The position numbers were made by a program, and so were the translations under genes. 64,000 nucleotides of DNA, taken from NCBI RefSeq assembly GCF_018130165.1, contig NZ_JAFCLZ010000021.1, forward strand, positions 113,089 to 177,088. Reading direction: 5' to 3'. The DNA is from Bradyrhizobium sp. JYMT SZCCT0180. Its GTDB lineage: Bacteria > Pseudomonadota > Alphaproteobacteria > Rhizobiales > Xanthobacteraceae. Each line of letters opens with the position of its first letter. Positions within the stretch are counted from its first letter, which is position 1. The notes beneath the pieces are model-generated. The model saw only the letters and a program-made list of their open reading frames with translations, was not told where the DNA came from and did no database searches. Shown here in pieces: positions 16,268 through 25,041 of the stretch.

Positions 16268-17989
16268 ATGCACGAGCTTATCGGCGATATCACTTTATGC
16301 ATCCTGTTTGCCTGGGTGCTTGGCTTGCTGGCGCATTTTACCCGGCAACCGCTGATCCTCGCCTACCTTATCGCCGGGTTTGTCATCGGTCCATTCGGCA
16401 TGAAATGGGTCCATTCCAAGGACTCGATTCACGTCATCTCCGAGCTCGGCCTGATCTTCATGCTGTTCATGATCGGGCTCGAAATCGACCTCAAAAAGAT
16501 CGTGCGCGCCGGCAAGGTCATCCTGTTCGCCGCGGGCGGGCAATTGGTCGGCGGCTGCCTGCTCGGGATCCTGTTCTTCTGGGGGATCGGGCTGTCGATG
16601 GGGGCGGGCCGTTTCGACGCGCTGTATCTGTGCGTCGCCTGTGCGCTCTCCTCGACCGTCATCATCGTCAAGGTGCTGTACGAGAAGCGTGAACTCGATA
16701 CGCTGCCCGGCCGCATCACGCTCGGCGTATTGGTGCTGCAGGACATCTTCGCGATCCTGTTCCTCGCCGTGCAGCCGAGCCTCGACAATCTCCAGGTGAG
16801 CGTGATCCTGATTTCGATCGGCCGGGTCGGCGTGCTGGTGGCGACCGCCTTGGTGCTGAGCCGGTATTTGCTGCCAAGACTTTTCCACCAGATCGCGCGG
16901 CGGCCGGAGTTGATCCTGCTCGGTGCCCTGGCCTGGTGCTTCCTGATCGGCGAGATCGCCGAACGGTTGCATCTGTCGCGCGAGATGGGCTCGCTGGTCG
17001 CCGGTGTCTCGCTCTCGACATTCCCCTATGCGCTCGACGTCACCGCCAAGGTGACGACGCTGCGGGACTTCTTCATCACGCTGTTCTTCGTGGCATTGGG
17101 CATGACCATTCCCATTCCCGGCGCGTCGGTGATTTGGCTCGCGCTGCTGATTGCCGGATTCACCGTCGTTAGCCGCATCGTCACGACCTTTGTGCCGCTC
17201 TATCTGATGAAGCAGGGTCTGCGCGCCAGCCTGTTGCCGGCGATCAATCTGGCGCAGATCTCGGAGTTTTCGCTGGTCGTGATCCAGACCGGTGTCGTCG
17301 CGAACCATATCAGCACTGAGACTTCGAGCGCGGCGTCGTTCGCGTTCGTCATTTTGGCCGTGATCAGCACCTTCGTGATGGGCAAGAGCGATGAGATCAC
17401 GCGAGGCCTGATCGGTCCGATGAAGAAGATCGGCTTGCGCGATCTCGATCACGGCCAGGGCGAGGCCGTACATGAGGGCGGCCATGAAGCTCGCCGCATC
17501 GTCATTCTCGGCTTCTTCCGCGCCGCGAGCGCGCTGCTGGCCGAAATCGAGCGGCAGAATCCGCTCGTGCTCGAACAGATCACCGTGATCGATTTCAATC
17601 CCAACGTGTTCCGGACGCTGGCCGATCGCGGCCTGCACGTGATCTATGGCGACATCAGCAATGTCGATACGCTGCTCCATGCCGGTATCGGCAAGTCGGA
17701 GCTGATCATCCTGAGCGTGCCGGATTCGCTGCTGAAGGGCGCCAACAACGAGAAGCTGGTGCGGCACGTCCGCACCCTCAACCCATCAGCCAAGATCGTC
17801 GCGACCGCGGATATGCTTCGCGACGTCAATGATCTCTACGCAGCCGGCGCCGACTACGTGACCGTGACCCGGCTCAGCGACGCCCACGAATTGTATACCG
17901 TGATCGAGGCCGCGCAGGCGGGATTGCTGGAAGAAAAGCGCGCCGAAATGGACACGCTGCTCGCCGAGCGCAAGGAAGTGCTGCCGTAA
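16268..17989 (+). CDS. Cation:proton antiporter (CPA2/KefB-YbaL type) with TrkA-N domain
   Basis: A 573-aa protein. Residues 1-385 are a CPA2 sodium/proton exchanger domain with about twelve spans (LAYLIAGFVIGPFGM, ALSSTVIIVKVLYEKREL). Residues about 415-545 are a cytosolic TrkA-N nucleotide-binding domain starting RIVILGFFRAAS, with TVIDFNPNVFRTL and VIYGDISN. The Rossmann glycine motif is partly replaced (GFFRAAS instead of GxGxxG). I chose the ATG at 16268 preceded by GTCAGGAA. It probably mediates potassium or sodium/proton exchange. Confidence 0.9.
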   Translation: MHELIGDITLCILFAWVLGLLAHFTRQPLILAYLIAGFVIGPFGMKWVHSKDSIHVISELGLIFMLFMIGLEIDLKKIVRAGKVILFAAGGQLVGGCLLGILFFWGIGLSMGAGRFDALYLCVACALSSTVIIVKVLYEKRELDTLPGRITLGVLVLQDIFAILFLAVQPSLDNLQVSVILISIGRVGVLVATALVLSRYLLPRLFHQIARRPELILLGALAWCFLIGEIAERLHLSREMGSLVAGVSLSTFPYALDVTAKVTTLRDFFITLFFVALGMTIPIPGASVIWLALLIAGFTVVSRIVTTFVPLYLMKQGLRASLLPAINLAQISEFSLVVIQTGVVANHISTETSSAASFAFVILAVISTFVMGKSDEITRGLIGPMKKIGLRDLDHGQGEAVHEGGHEARRIVILGFFRAASALLAEIERQNPLVLEQITVIDFNPNVFRTLADRGLHVIYGDISNVDTLLHAGIGKSELIILSVPDSLLKGANNEKLVRHVRTLNPSAKIVATADMLRDVNDLYAAGADYVTVTRLSDAHELYTVIEAAQAGLLEEKRAEMDTLLAERKEVLP

Positions 17990-18128
17990 GGCTGCCTGCT
18001 TGCGGACCGGAAGGGGTGACGTGGGCGTGTGATGTCACGCACGCAGCCGCTTGAACCGGATTTAACGCAGCCGACACTGAGTACCGTATGGCGCGCCATT
18101 TCCTGGCGGCAAAGAAATTTTATGCGGT

Positions 18129-18953
18129 ATGCGCTTATCATTATCGTCATCAAATAGCCCTCGTGCATCGAGCCCGGCATCCTCGTCGTCCACGCTGTTC
18201 GGTTGCCTGCTGGCGGGAACGGCCGCGATCCTGTTTCAGCTGGCGCTCGGCACCCTTGTCGTGGCGTATACGCCGGTTGTGCCGTGGATCGCCGGGGTGT
18301 TCCTGTTCGGTCTGCCGCTGGCGATTGGCATCACGCGATCCCGGCCCGGCCTGTTGATGCCTGCGGTCGCGATCATGACGTTGACGGGCGTGTCGCCGGT
18401 CTTTGTCGTGGATGCGCCCTTGTGGGGCCGCACCGTCAATCTGCGTCTGGTCGACGATATTCCTGAAGGTGTCGGCGTCGCCGGCTACACCGCGCCGCGC
18501 TGGCGCGTTGCAGGCGAGTTCGCAGGCGAGGCGCGCTTGAGCGGCGGCCGCGGCAGCAAGAGTTATGGCACCCGCCGTCTTGCGCCGCTGGTCGGCGACG
18601 GCTGGAGACCAGAGCTTCCCGTCGAAGTCTGGGTCGCGGGCGAAATCAGGGATTCCGGACGCATTCTCGCCTCGCATCCGCAGTTCTGGAACGAGGCCGG
18701 CGGTGAATATGTCCGGTTCGTCGGGGTTGGCGTATCCGGCGCGCAGATCATCGCGCGCGATGCGGCCACAAAATTCGGCCTCAAGACGCTGGATGAGCCG
18801 CTGATCGTGACGCGCGCCCCCTCGGTTGCAGGCGCCCTTGCAGAGCAATACCGGGCCATTGCGCGGACCGCAGCCGTGCCCTTGCTGGGGTGGGCGGTCT
18901 GCATCCTCCTTGCTGCAGGCTTCTCGAAATGGCGCGAGCAGCGCGGGCGGTGA
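18129..18953 (+). CDS. Hypothetical membrane protein
   Basis: A 274-aa protein with a Ser-rich N-terminus, three hydrophobic spans between residues about 22 and 100 (GCLLAGTAAILFQLALGTL, IAGVFLFGLPLAIGI, LLMPAVAIMTLTGVSPVFV), a soluble domain of about 130 residues and a last span near the C-terminus (AVPLLGWAVCILLAAGF). No family is recognised. It converges on the tctA gene with a 1-bp gap. The coding call is supported by length, membrane pattern and lack of a better frame. Confidence 0.75.
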   Translation: MRLSLSSSNSPRASSPASSSSTLFGCLLAGTAAILFQLALGTLVVAYTPVVPWIAGVFLFGLPLAIGITRSRPGLLMPAVAIMTLTGVSPVFVVDAPLWGRTVNLRLVDDIPEGVGVAGYTAPRWRVAGEFAGEARLSGGRGSKSYGTRRLAPLVGDGWRPELPVEVWVAGEIRDSGRILASHPQFWNEAGGEYVRFVGVGVSGAQIIARDAATKFGLKTLDEPLIVTRAPSVAGALAEQYRAIARTAAVPLLGWAVCILLAAGFSKWREQRGR

Positions 18954-18954
18954 G

Positions 18955-20472
18955 TTACAGGCTGCTTTCCTGCGCCATCGCGCCCGCAAACGCCGCACGG
19001 CGGCGGGCGATAAAGCCCGCGATCAGGATCAAAGCCACCAGGAGCCACACCGTGACCGCGATCGGGCTCTCGACATAGATCCAGGGATCGCCCTGGCTGA
19101 GGAACAGCGCCTCGCGAAAGTGCTTTTCGATGTTGGGGCCGAGGATCAGGCCGACCACCAGCGGCGCCAGCTGGAATTTCATCTTGTTGAAGGCATATCC
19201 GACGACACCGGCCGCGAGCAGCACCCAGACGTCGAAGATGCTGTTGCGGACGCTGTAGGTGCCGATCACCGACAGCACCAGCAGCAGCGGAATGAACAGG
19301 TAATGCGGAATCCGCAGCAGGCTGACCCAGACGCCGACCATCGGGATGTTCAGCGCCAGCAGCATGACGTTGCCGATATAGGCCGATGCGATCAGGCCCC
19401 AGAAGATTTCCGGATGCTGGGTGATCAAAAGCGGCCCGGGCTGGATGCCCTGCACCAGCATCGCCGAGATCATCAGGGCGGCAATCGGCGTGAAGGGGAT
19501 GCCGAGCGCCAGCAGCGGCACCAGCGAGGCCGTTGCGGCGGAGTTGTTGGCGGCCTCGGGCCCGGCGACGCCTTCAATGGCGCCGCTGCCGATCTCGCTG
19601 CCATGTTTCGAGGTCGCCTTCTCCAGCCGGTAGGAGGCGAACGAGGCCAGCGTCGCCGCCGGTCCCGGCACCAGGCCGAACAGAAACCCCAAAAACGTCC
19701 CGCGCAGCCAGGAGGGCACCGCGCGCTTCCATTCGGTGCGGGTCGGCAACAGGTCGCGCATGGCAACTGATTCCGGCCGGTTCGCGGCGTGGATCCGGTC
19801 CTCGACCAGCAGCATCAGCTCGGCAAAGCCGTAGAGCCCGACCACGACCGGCACCAGGGAGACGCCTTCGGCGAGCTCGGGAAGGCCGAAGGTGAACCGG
19901 GTTTCGCCGGTGACGGCCTCCTGGCCGATGGTGCCCAGCATCAGCCCGAGCGTCATCGGCAACAGCGCCGAGGCCAGCGTGCCGCCTGATATCCGCGACA
20001 TCACGATCAGCCCGCCGGCGGTGAGTGCGAAGAATTCCGCAGGGCCGAACAGGATCGCGACCTTGGCGAGCAGCGAGGAGAACATCATGACGCCGATGAC
20101 GGCCAGCGTGCCGCCGACAAACGAGCCGACCGCGACGATGGTCAGCGTCGCGCCGGCGCGGCCCTTCTTGGCGAGCTGATAGCCGTCGATCGCGGTGACC
20201 ACGGAAGCGGACTCGCCGGGGATGTTGAGCAGGATCGCGGTGGTCGAGCCGCCATACATCGAGCCATAGAAGATGCCGGCCATCATGATCAGGCCCGCGG
20301 TCGGGTCGAGCGAGAAGGTCAGCGGCAGGATCAGCGCGACGCCGGCGACGGGACCAAGCCCCGGCAGCACGCCGATGGCCGTGCCTGCGAACGCACCGGC
20401 AAAGGCGGCCAGCAGATTGCCCGGCGTTGCGGCAATGGAGAGGCCGTACAGCAGGCCCTGGAGTGAGTTCAT
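18955..20472 (-). CDS. tctA: Tripartite tricarboxylate transporter permease, large subunit (TctA type)
   Basis: A 505-aa, about twelve-span permease of the TTT family. The signature GVLPGLGPVAGVALILPLTF is near residues 38-57, and the repeated motif (GLVPGPAATLASFASY) appears in the second half. It works with TctB and the periplasmic TctC to import a carboxylate. The gene order is C-B-A on the - strand. A 142-bp palindromic repeat lies between tctB and tctA, which is unusual inside such an operon. Confidence 0.92.
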   Translation of the reverse strand: MNSLQGLLYGLSIAATPGNLLAAFAGAFAGTAIGVLPGLGPVAGVALILPLTFSLDPTAGLIMMAGIFYGSMYGGSTTAILLNIPGESASVVTAIDGYQLAKKGRAGATLTIVAVGSFVGGTLAVIGVMMFSSLLAKVAILFGPAEFFALTAGGLIVMSRISGGTLASALLPMTLGLMLGTIGQEAVTGETRFTFGLPELAEGVSLVPVVVGLYGFAELMLLVEDRIHAANRPESVAMRDLLPTRTEWKRAVPSWLRGTFLGFLFGLVPGPAATLASFASYRLEKATSKHGSEIGSGAIEGVAGPEAANNSAATASLVPLLALGIPFTPIAALMISAMLVQGIQPGPLLITQHPEIFWGLIASAYIGNVMLLALNIPMVGVWVSLLRIPHYLFIPLLLVLSVIGTYSVRNSIFDVWVLLAAGVVGYAFNKMKFQLAPLVVGLILGPNIEKHFREALFLSQGDPWIYVESPIAVTVWLLVALILIAGFIARRRAAFAGAMAQESSL

Positions 20473-20492
20473 TTGATATCAAATCCACCGTC

Positions 20493-20634
20493 GTCATTCC
20501 GGGATGCGCCGCTTGGCGCAGGCCCGGAATCCATAACCACGATCGTGAGTATGGATTCCCCGATGCGCAATTGCGCATCGTGGCTCGCGCTTCGCGCGCC
20601 CTCAGATGCGCCAATTGGCGCATCGGGGAATGAC
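20493..20634. repeat. Palindromic intergenic repeat (copy R1)
   Basis: Begins GTCATTCCGGG and ends CGGGGAATGAC, with several internal inverted repeats including GATGCGCAATTGCGCATC and GGCTCGCGCTTCGCGCGCC. It shares outer ends and the inner GCGCAATTGCGC core with the copy at 23422-23542. It sits inside the tct operon, where a folded RNA could stabilise the upstream tctCB message or attenuate tctA. Confidence 0.85.
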
Positions 20635-20641
20635 GGAATTG

Positions 20642-21148
20642 CTAAAACAGCCATTGCTTGAACACGCCCGCCGGCATCTGCACCTTGAGGAGCCGTACGA
20701 AAAACACCTCGAAAACGACCGCGATCACGACGGCGTAGATCGCAAGACGCACGATCGACCTGTTGGGATCGTCCGAGAGCAGCCACATGCTCGCCAGCAA
20801 AAACAGCGCCGAGGCGATCATGTTGCCGAGAACGGGCATCGCGACGAAATAGATTGCGAATGCCGCAAGCACGGAAAGCAGCCGGCGCAGGTCAGCACCA
20901 TCGGGGAGCGTAAAGGTGGCCGGCATCGGATCGGCAGCACCGCCGTGCCTTTCAAGCAGCACCGAGATCGCCGAGAGCGCCATCAGCGCGGCCACCGCGA
21001 TCGGGAAGATCGCAGCTCCGGGCTTGTGCCATCGCCCGAACGACAGCGTCTGCCAGGCGTCAAACGCGTAAGTTCCGGCCAGCAGCAACGCGAGCAGGCC
21101 GGCGGACCGCCGCGCCCGCGGCAGCCCAAAACTTCGCGCCGGCGTCAC
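20642..21148 (-). CDS. tctB: Tripartite tricarboxylate transporter small permease subunit (TctB type)
   Basis: A 168-aa protein with four hydrophobic spans (RRSAGLLALLLAGTYAF, IFPIAVAALMALSAISVL, LAAFAIYFVAMPVLGNMIA, VIAVVFEVFFVRLL), as in TctB subunits. Its start overlaps the stop of the upstream tctC-like gene by 4 bp (ATGA), indicating translational coupling. A dispersed palindromic repeat separates it from tctA. Confidence 0.85.
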   Translation of the reverse strand: MTPARSFGLPRARRSAGLLALLLAGTYAFDAWQTLSFGRWHKPGAAIFPIAVAALMALSAISVLLERHGGAADPMPATFTLPDGADLRRLLSVLAAFAIYFVAMPVLGNMIASALFLLASMWLLSDDPNRSIVRLAIYAVVIAVVFEVFFVRLLKVQMPAGVFKQWLF

Positions 21149-22137
21149 TTGTCGTCGTCCAGAAACTTGACGACCTCGCGGAACTTCTGGTCGTAGCCGG
21201 CGAGCTCCTTCTTCATGTCGTCGCCAATCTTGGGATCGGACGTGTAGCCATTGGCTTTCAGAAAGCTCTTGAATTCATCGCTCTCGACGATGGTCTTCGA
21301 TACGGCAAGCAGTCTGTCGAGGATCGGCTTCGGCAATCCATTCGGGGCGATCACGTAATAGCCGACCGGGAAGGTATCCTTCCACGGCGTCTCGCCGATC
21401 GGCTTGGCGTCCGGCAGCAGGTCGTATTTGCCGTCCTGGAACACCGCCAGCACGCGCAGCTTGCCGGCATCGATTTGCCCCTTCATGCCCGGCGCAAAGC
21501 CGGCGGTTCCGTCGACGCGGCCACCGAGCGCGGCCAGCGTCGCCTCGCCGCCGCCGCCGGTAAACGGCACCGTGGCGATGCGCAGGCCGGAAAGCTTGTT
21601 CAGTTGCTGGATCGCGATGTCGTTGACCGAGCGCAGGCCGGAGACCGAAACCTTCAGCTTGCGCGGGTTGGCCTTGGCGTCGGCCAGAAAGTCATCGAGG
21701 TTCTTCCAGCGCGATTCCGCCGGCACCGCGAGGATAACAGGCAGATCGGACAGCTTGGCGATCGACTGGTAGTCATCGGCCGATTTCCAGGCCAGCCCCT
21801 TCATTTCGAGGGGTTGGTAGGCCAGCGACGAACTGGAGCCGAGCCCGATCGTGTAGCCGTCCGGCTTGGCGCGGATGACCGCGCCCGTGCCGATGGTCGC
21901 GGAGGCGCCCGGCTTGTTCTCGACGATGACCTTGACCTTGAGTTGTTTCTCCAGCAGCTCGGAATATTTGCGGCTGATCGGGTCGGTCGAGCCGCCCGGT
22001 GCGTAGGGCACATAGAAGGTGATCTCGCGGGTCGGCCATTCGTCGGCGGCGGGAGCGGGGTGCGACAGGCCCGCGACCCCTGCCATCAGGGCGAACCCCG
22101 CCCATGCCATCAGGTGGAAATTCAACCGAAAACGCAT
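21145..22137 (-). CDS. tctC: Tripartite tricarboxylate transporter substrate-binding protein (TctC/Bug family)
   Basis: A 330-aa periplasmic binding protein of the Bug family. A signal peptide (FHLMAWAGFALMAGVAGL, cleavage near APAAD) precedes EITFYVPYAPGGSTDP, the usual ligand-loop motif, and VIVENKPGASATIG. I chose the ATG at 22137 with GGGGAAGAG upstream instead of the longer open frame. It delivers a carboxylated substrate to TctAB; Bug ligands are too diverse to predict. Confidence 0.92.
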   Translation of the reverse strand: MRFRLNFHLMAWAGFALMAGVAGLSHPAPAADEWPTREITFYVPYAPGGSTDPISRKYSELLEKQLKVKVIVENKPGASATIGTGAVIRAKPDGYTIGLGSSSSLAYQPLEMKGLAWKSADDYQSIAKLSDLPVILAVPAESRWKNLDDFLADAKANPRKLKVSVSGLRSVNDIAIQQLNKLSGLRIATVPFTGGGGEATLAALGGRVDGTAGFAPGMKGQIDAGKLRVLAVFQDGKYDLLPDAKPIGETPWKDTFPVGYYVIAPNGLPKPILDRLLAVSKTIVESDEFKSFLKANGYTSDPKIGDDMKKELAGYDQKFREVVKFLDDDK

Positions 22138-22336
22138 ATGTCTCTTCCCCGAATGGTGCTTCTTGTTTTTATGGGTGCGACCATGGCGATTGAAGCCGGA
22201 CCCCGTCAATGGTTTCCTGCATGCCGATTTCGTACAGCGAAACGTCGCAGGCGACGTTCTGCCCTGCGTATTGATGCTGGCGCGGGCCCATGAGTCCGGC
22301 TAATGCACTCCCTGTCCAAAGCGAGAATTTGAGAAA

Positions 22337-23413
22337 ATGGCCGATACGATCCAGGAAGTTCTGCAAGCCTTTGCCAACGGCGAACTCGTCGTCGTCACCG
22401 ATGATGACGACCGGGAGGGTGAGGGCGATTTGATCGTCGCCGCCTCGCTCTGCACCGCCGAGAAAATGGCGTTCATCATCCGCCATACCTCGGGCATCGT
22501 CTGCGCGCCGATTACGCAGGAAGACGCGCGCCGGTTCCGGCTCGATCCGATGGTCGCGCATAATGATTCCAACCACACCACCGCCTTCACGGTCTCGATC
22601 GACTACAAGCCCGATGGCGGCACCGGGATTTCGGCGGACGAGCGCGCCTCCTGCTGCCGGGCGCTGGCCAACCCGAATGCCGGCGCCAGTGATTTTGCCC
22701 GGCCCGGTCATATCTTTCCGCTGATCGCCCGCGACGGCGGCGTGCTGCTGCGTTCCGGTCATACCGAGGCCGCGGTCGATCTCTGCAAGCTCTCCGGCCT
22801 GCCGCCGGTCGGCGTCATCTCCGAGTTGATGAACGACGACGGCACCGTGATGAAGGGCATGCAGGTCGCAAAATTCGCTGCCACCCACAAGCTCAAGCAC
22901 GTCACGATCGCTGACATGATCGCCTACCGCCAGGCGCGCGAGAAGCTGATCGAGCGGGTCGCGACCTTTACGACGGACAGCCCGATCGGGCCGCTGCAGG
23001 GCTACGCCTATCGTTCGCCGTTCGATGAGATCGCGCACGCTGCCTTCGTCTATAACGGCATCGGCGACGGCAAGAACGTGCTGACGCGGCTGCACAAGCC
23101 CAACATCGTCAAGGATCTGTTCACTGGCCAGGCGCGCATGCAGATCGTGCTGAACCATTTCAAGCAGGCCGGCCGCGGCGTGCTGGTGTATTTGCGCGAC
23201 GGCGCCGCCGGCGTTCCGGTCGAGCCGGTCGGCGAGCAGAAATCCGCCGAGGCCGATCGCAACCGGCAATGGCGTGAAGTCGGCGTCGGCGCACAAATAT
23301 TGCGCGATCTTGGTATCACTTCGATCCGGCATCTGACGTCGTCGGTCCATGACTACAAGGGACTGTCCGGTTTCGGGATCGAGATCGTCTCCAACGAACG
23401 GCTAGAAGGGTAG
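22337..23413 (+). CDS. ribB: 3,4-dihydroxy-2-butanone 4-phosphate synthase with degenerate GTP-cyclohydrolase-II domain
   Basis: A 358-aa protein. Residues 1-200 are an intact RibB domain, converting ribulose 5-phosphate to dihydroxybutanone phosphate for riboflavin synthesis: DDDDREGEGDL at about 22-32, HTSGIVCAP and RSGHTEAAVDL. Residues 205-358 resemble RibA, but the zinc Cys motif (normally SECLTGD...CDC) is replaced by a segment containing NIVKDLFTGQARMQ. The second domain is therefore probably not a functional cyclohydrolase. I see no FMN riboswitch in the 127-bp upstream gap. Confidence 0.92.
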   Translation: MADTIQEVLQAFANGELVVVTDDDDREGEGDLIVAASLCTAEKMAFIIRHTSGIVCAPITQEDARRFRLDPMVAHNDSNHTTAFTVSIDYKPDGGTGISADERASCCRALANPNAGASDFARPGHIFPLIARDGGVLLRSGHTEAAVDLCKLSGLPPVGVISELMNDDGTVMKGMQVAKFAATHKLKHVTIADMIAYRQAREKLIERVATFTTDSPIGPLQGYAYRSPFDEIAHAAFVYNGIGDGKNVLTRLHKPNIVKDLFTGQARMQIVLNHFKQAGRGVLVYLRDGAAGVPVEPVGEQKSAEADRNRQWREVGVGAQILRDLGITSIRHLTSSVHDYKGLSGFGIEIVSNERLEG

Positions 23414-23421
23414 CTGCACTC

Positions 23422-23542
23422 GTCATTCCGGGATGGTGCGTTAGCACCAGACCCGGAATCTCGAGATTCCCCAGGGCGCAATTGCGCCCCTGAGGTTCGC
23501 GCTGCGCGCGCCCAGATGCGCAATTGCGCATCGGGGAATGAC
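23422..23542. repeat. Palindromic intergenic repeat (copy R2)
   Basis: Begins GTCATTCCGGGATGG and ends CGGGGAATGAC. It contains GGGCGCAATTGCGCCC and GATGCGCAATTGCGCATC palindromes, closely related to copy R1. It lies between ribB and gcdH. Confidence 0.85.
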
Positions 23543-23632
23543 GTGAAAGGCCCAATTCAATTGCGCTTCGGACGATAGCGCACTAATTTGGCCGCCAATT
23601 CCAATCAGGACAGTGATGCGAAAGGGATTTTT

Positions 23633-24847
23633 ATGAGCGTGCGCCCTCAGTCCAAGGACAAACCGACATCGGCGGGTTTCCAGTGGGACGATCCGTTCCT
23701 GCTCGACGAGCAGCTTACCGAAGACGAACGCATGATCCGCGACACCGCGCGAGCCTATGCGCAGGACAAGCTGCTGCCGCGCGTCACCAAGGCCTATCTC
23801 GAGGAAAAGACCGATCGCGAGATCTTCAACGAGATGGGCGAACTCGGCCTGATCGGCATCACGCTGCCGGAAGAATATGGCTGTGCCAGTGCAAGCTATG
23901 TCGCCTATGGCCTGGTGGCGCGCGAGATTGAGCGCGTCGATTCCGGCTATCGTTCGATGAACTCCGTGCAGTCCTCGCTGGTGATGCACCCGATCTACGC
24001 TTATGGCGACGACAGCCAGCGCAAGAAATATCTGCCCAAGCTCGCGACCGGCGAATGGGTCGGCTGCTTCGGCCTGACCGAGCCGGATGCCGGCTCCGAT
24101 CCCGGCGGCATGAAGACCCGCGCCGAGAAGGTCGCCGACGGCTACCGGCTGACCGGCAGCAAGATGTGGATTTCCAACGCGCCGATCGCCGACGTCTTTG
24201 TCGTTTGGGCCAAGTCCGCCGCGCATGACAACCAGATCCGCGGCTTCATCCTGGAAAAGGGCATGAAGGGCCTGTCGGCGCCGAAGATCGGCGGCAAGCT
24301 TTCGCTGCGGGCCTCGATCACCGGCGAGATCGTGATGGACGGCGTGGTGGTGCCGGAGAGCGCGCTGTTGCCCAATGTGTCCGGTCTGAAGGGACCGTTC
24401 GGCTGCCTCAACCGCGCCCGCTACGGCATCTCCTGGGGCGTGATGGGCGCCGCTGAAGACTGCATGGCGCGCGCGCGCCAATACACGCTCGAGCGCAAGC
24501 AGTTTGGCCGGCCGCTGGCCGCAACCCAGCTGGTGCAGAAGAAGCTCGCCGACATGCAGACCGAGATCTCGCTGGGCCTGCAGGCCTCCTTGCGCGTCGG
24601 CCGCCTGATGGACGAGGGCAAGGTGGCGCCGGAGATGATCTCGATCGTCAAGCGCAACAATTGCGGCAAGGCGCTCGACATCGCCCGCGTCGCCCGTGAC
24701 ATGCACGGCGGCAACGGCATCCAGATCGAATATCACGTGATGCGCCACTCTTCGAACCTGGAAACCGTCAACACCTATGAAGGCGCCCACGACGTCCACG
24801 CCCTGATTTTGGGCCGCGCCATCACGGGCATCCAGGCGTTTTCGTAA
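23633..24847 (+). CDS. gcdH: Glutaryl-CoA dehydrogenase
   Basis: A 404-aa FAD acyl-CoA dehydrogenase that oxidises and decarboxylates glutaryl-CoA to crotonyl-CoA in lysine, tryptophan and aromatic degradation. FAD-contacting CFGLTEPDAGSDPGGM is near residue 143, KMWISNAPIADVF follows, and the catalytic base is Glu383 in NTYEGAHDVHALILGRAITG, the ending characteristic of the glutaryl-CoA subgroup. The ATG at 23633 follows AAAGGGA. It stands alone between two palindromic repeats; no CoA-transferase is adjacent. Confidence 0.92.
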   Translation: MSVRPQSKDKPTSAGFQWDDPFLLDEQLTEDERMIRDTARAYAQDKLLPRVTKAYLEEKTDREIFNEMGELGLIGITLPEEYGCASASYVAYGLVAREIERVDSGYRSMNSVQSSLVMHPIYAYGDDSQRKKYLPKLATGEWVGCFGLTEPDAGSDPGGMKTRAEKVADGYRLTGSKMWISNAPIADVFVVWAKSAAHDNQIRGFILEKGMKGLSAPKIGGKLSLRASITGEIVMDGVVVPESALLPNVSGLKGPFGCLNRARYGISWGVMGAAEDCMARARQYTLERKQFGRPLAATQLVQKKLADMQTEISLGLQASLRVGRLMDEGKVAPEMISIVKRNNCGKALDIARVARDMHGGNGIQIEYHVMRHSSNLETVNTYEGAHDVHALILGRAITGIQAFS

Positions 24848-24891
24848 GGGCCTTGGACAGAGGAGTCCCGGCCATGGCCCCGCATGTTGCT

Positions 24892-24990
24892 GTCATCGCC
24901 CGCGAAGGCGGGCGATCCAGTACGCCGCGGCCTCGCGTTCGCCCCCGAACTCCGGCGATTACTGGATACCCCGCCTTCGCGGGGTATGAC
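24892..24990. repeat. Palindromic intergenic repeat (copy R3)
   Basis: Left end GTCATCGCCCGCGAAGGCGGG, right end CCCCGCCTTCGCGGGGTATGAC, with inner matching segments TCCAGTA / TACTGGAT near 24913 and 24963. It lies between gcdH and the MBL hydrolase gene. Confidence 0.8.
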
Positions 24991-25041
24991 GACTGTGGTT
25001 GCTTCGCACGTCATGCCTGTAACGCCCTATAGGAAATCCCC

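Noticed and set aside
16295..17767. A 490-codon - strand frame opposite the cation:proton antiporter
   Set aside because: Asp/His/Gln/Arg-rich translation typical of the antisense of membrane-protein codons.
22210..22336. An FMN riboswitch upstream of ribB
   Set aside because: I looked for the conserved RFN blocks (for example GGGGAC, CCGACGGT and TAGTCCGGATG-like segments) and found none in the gap.
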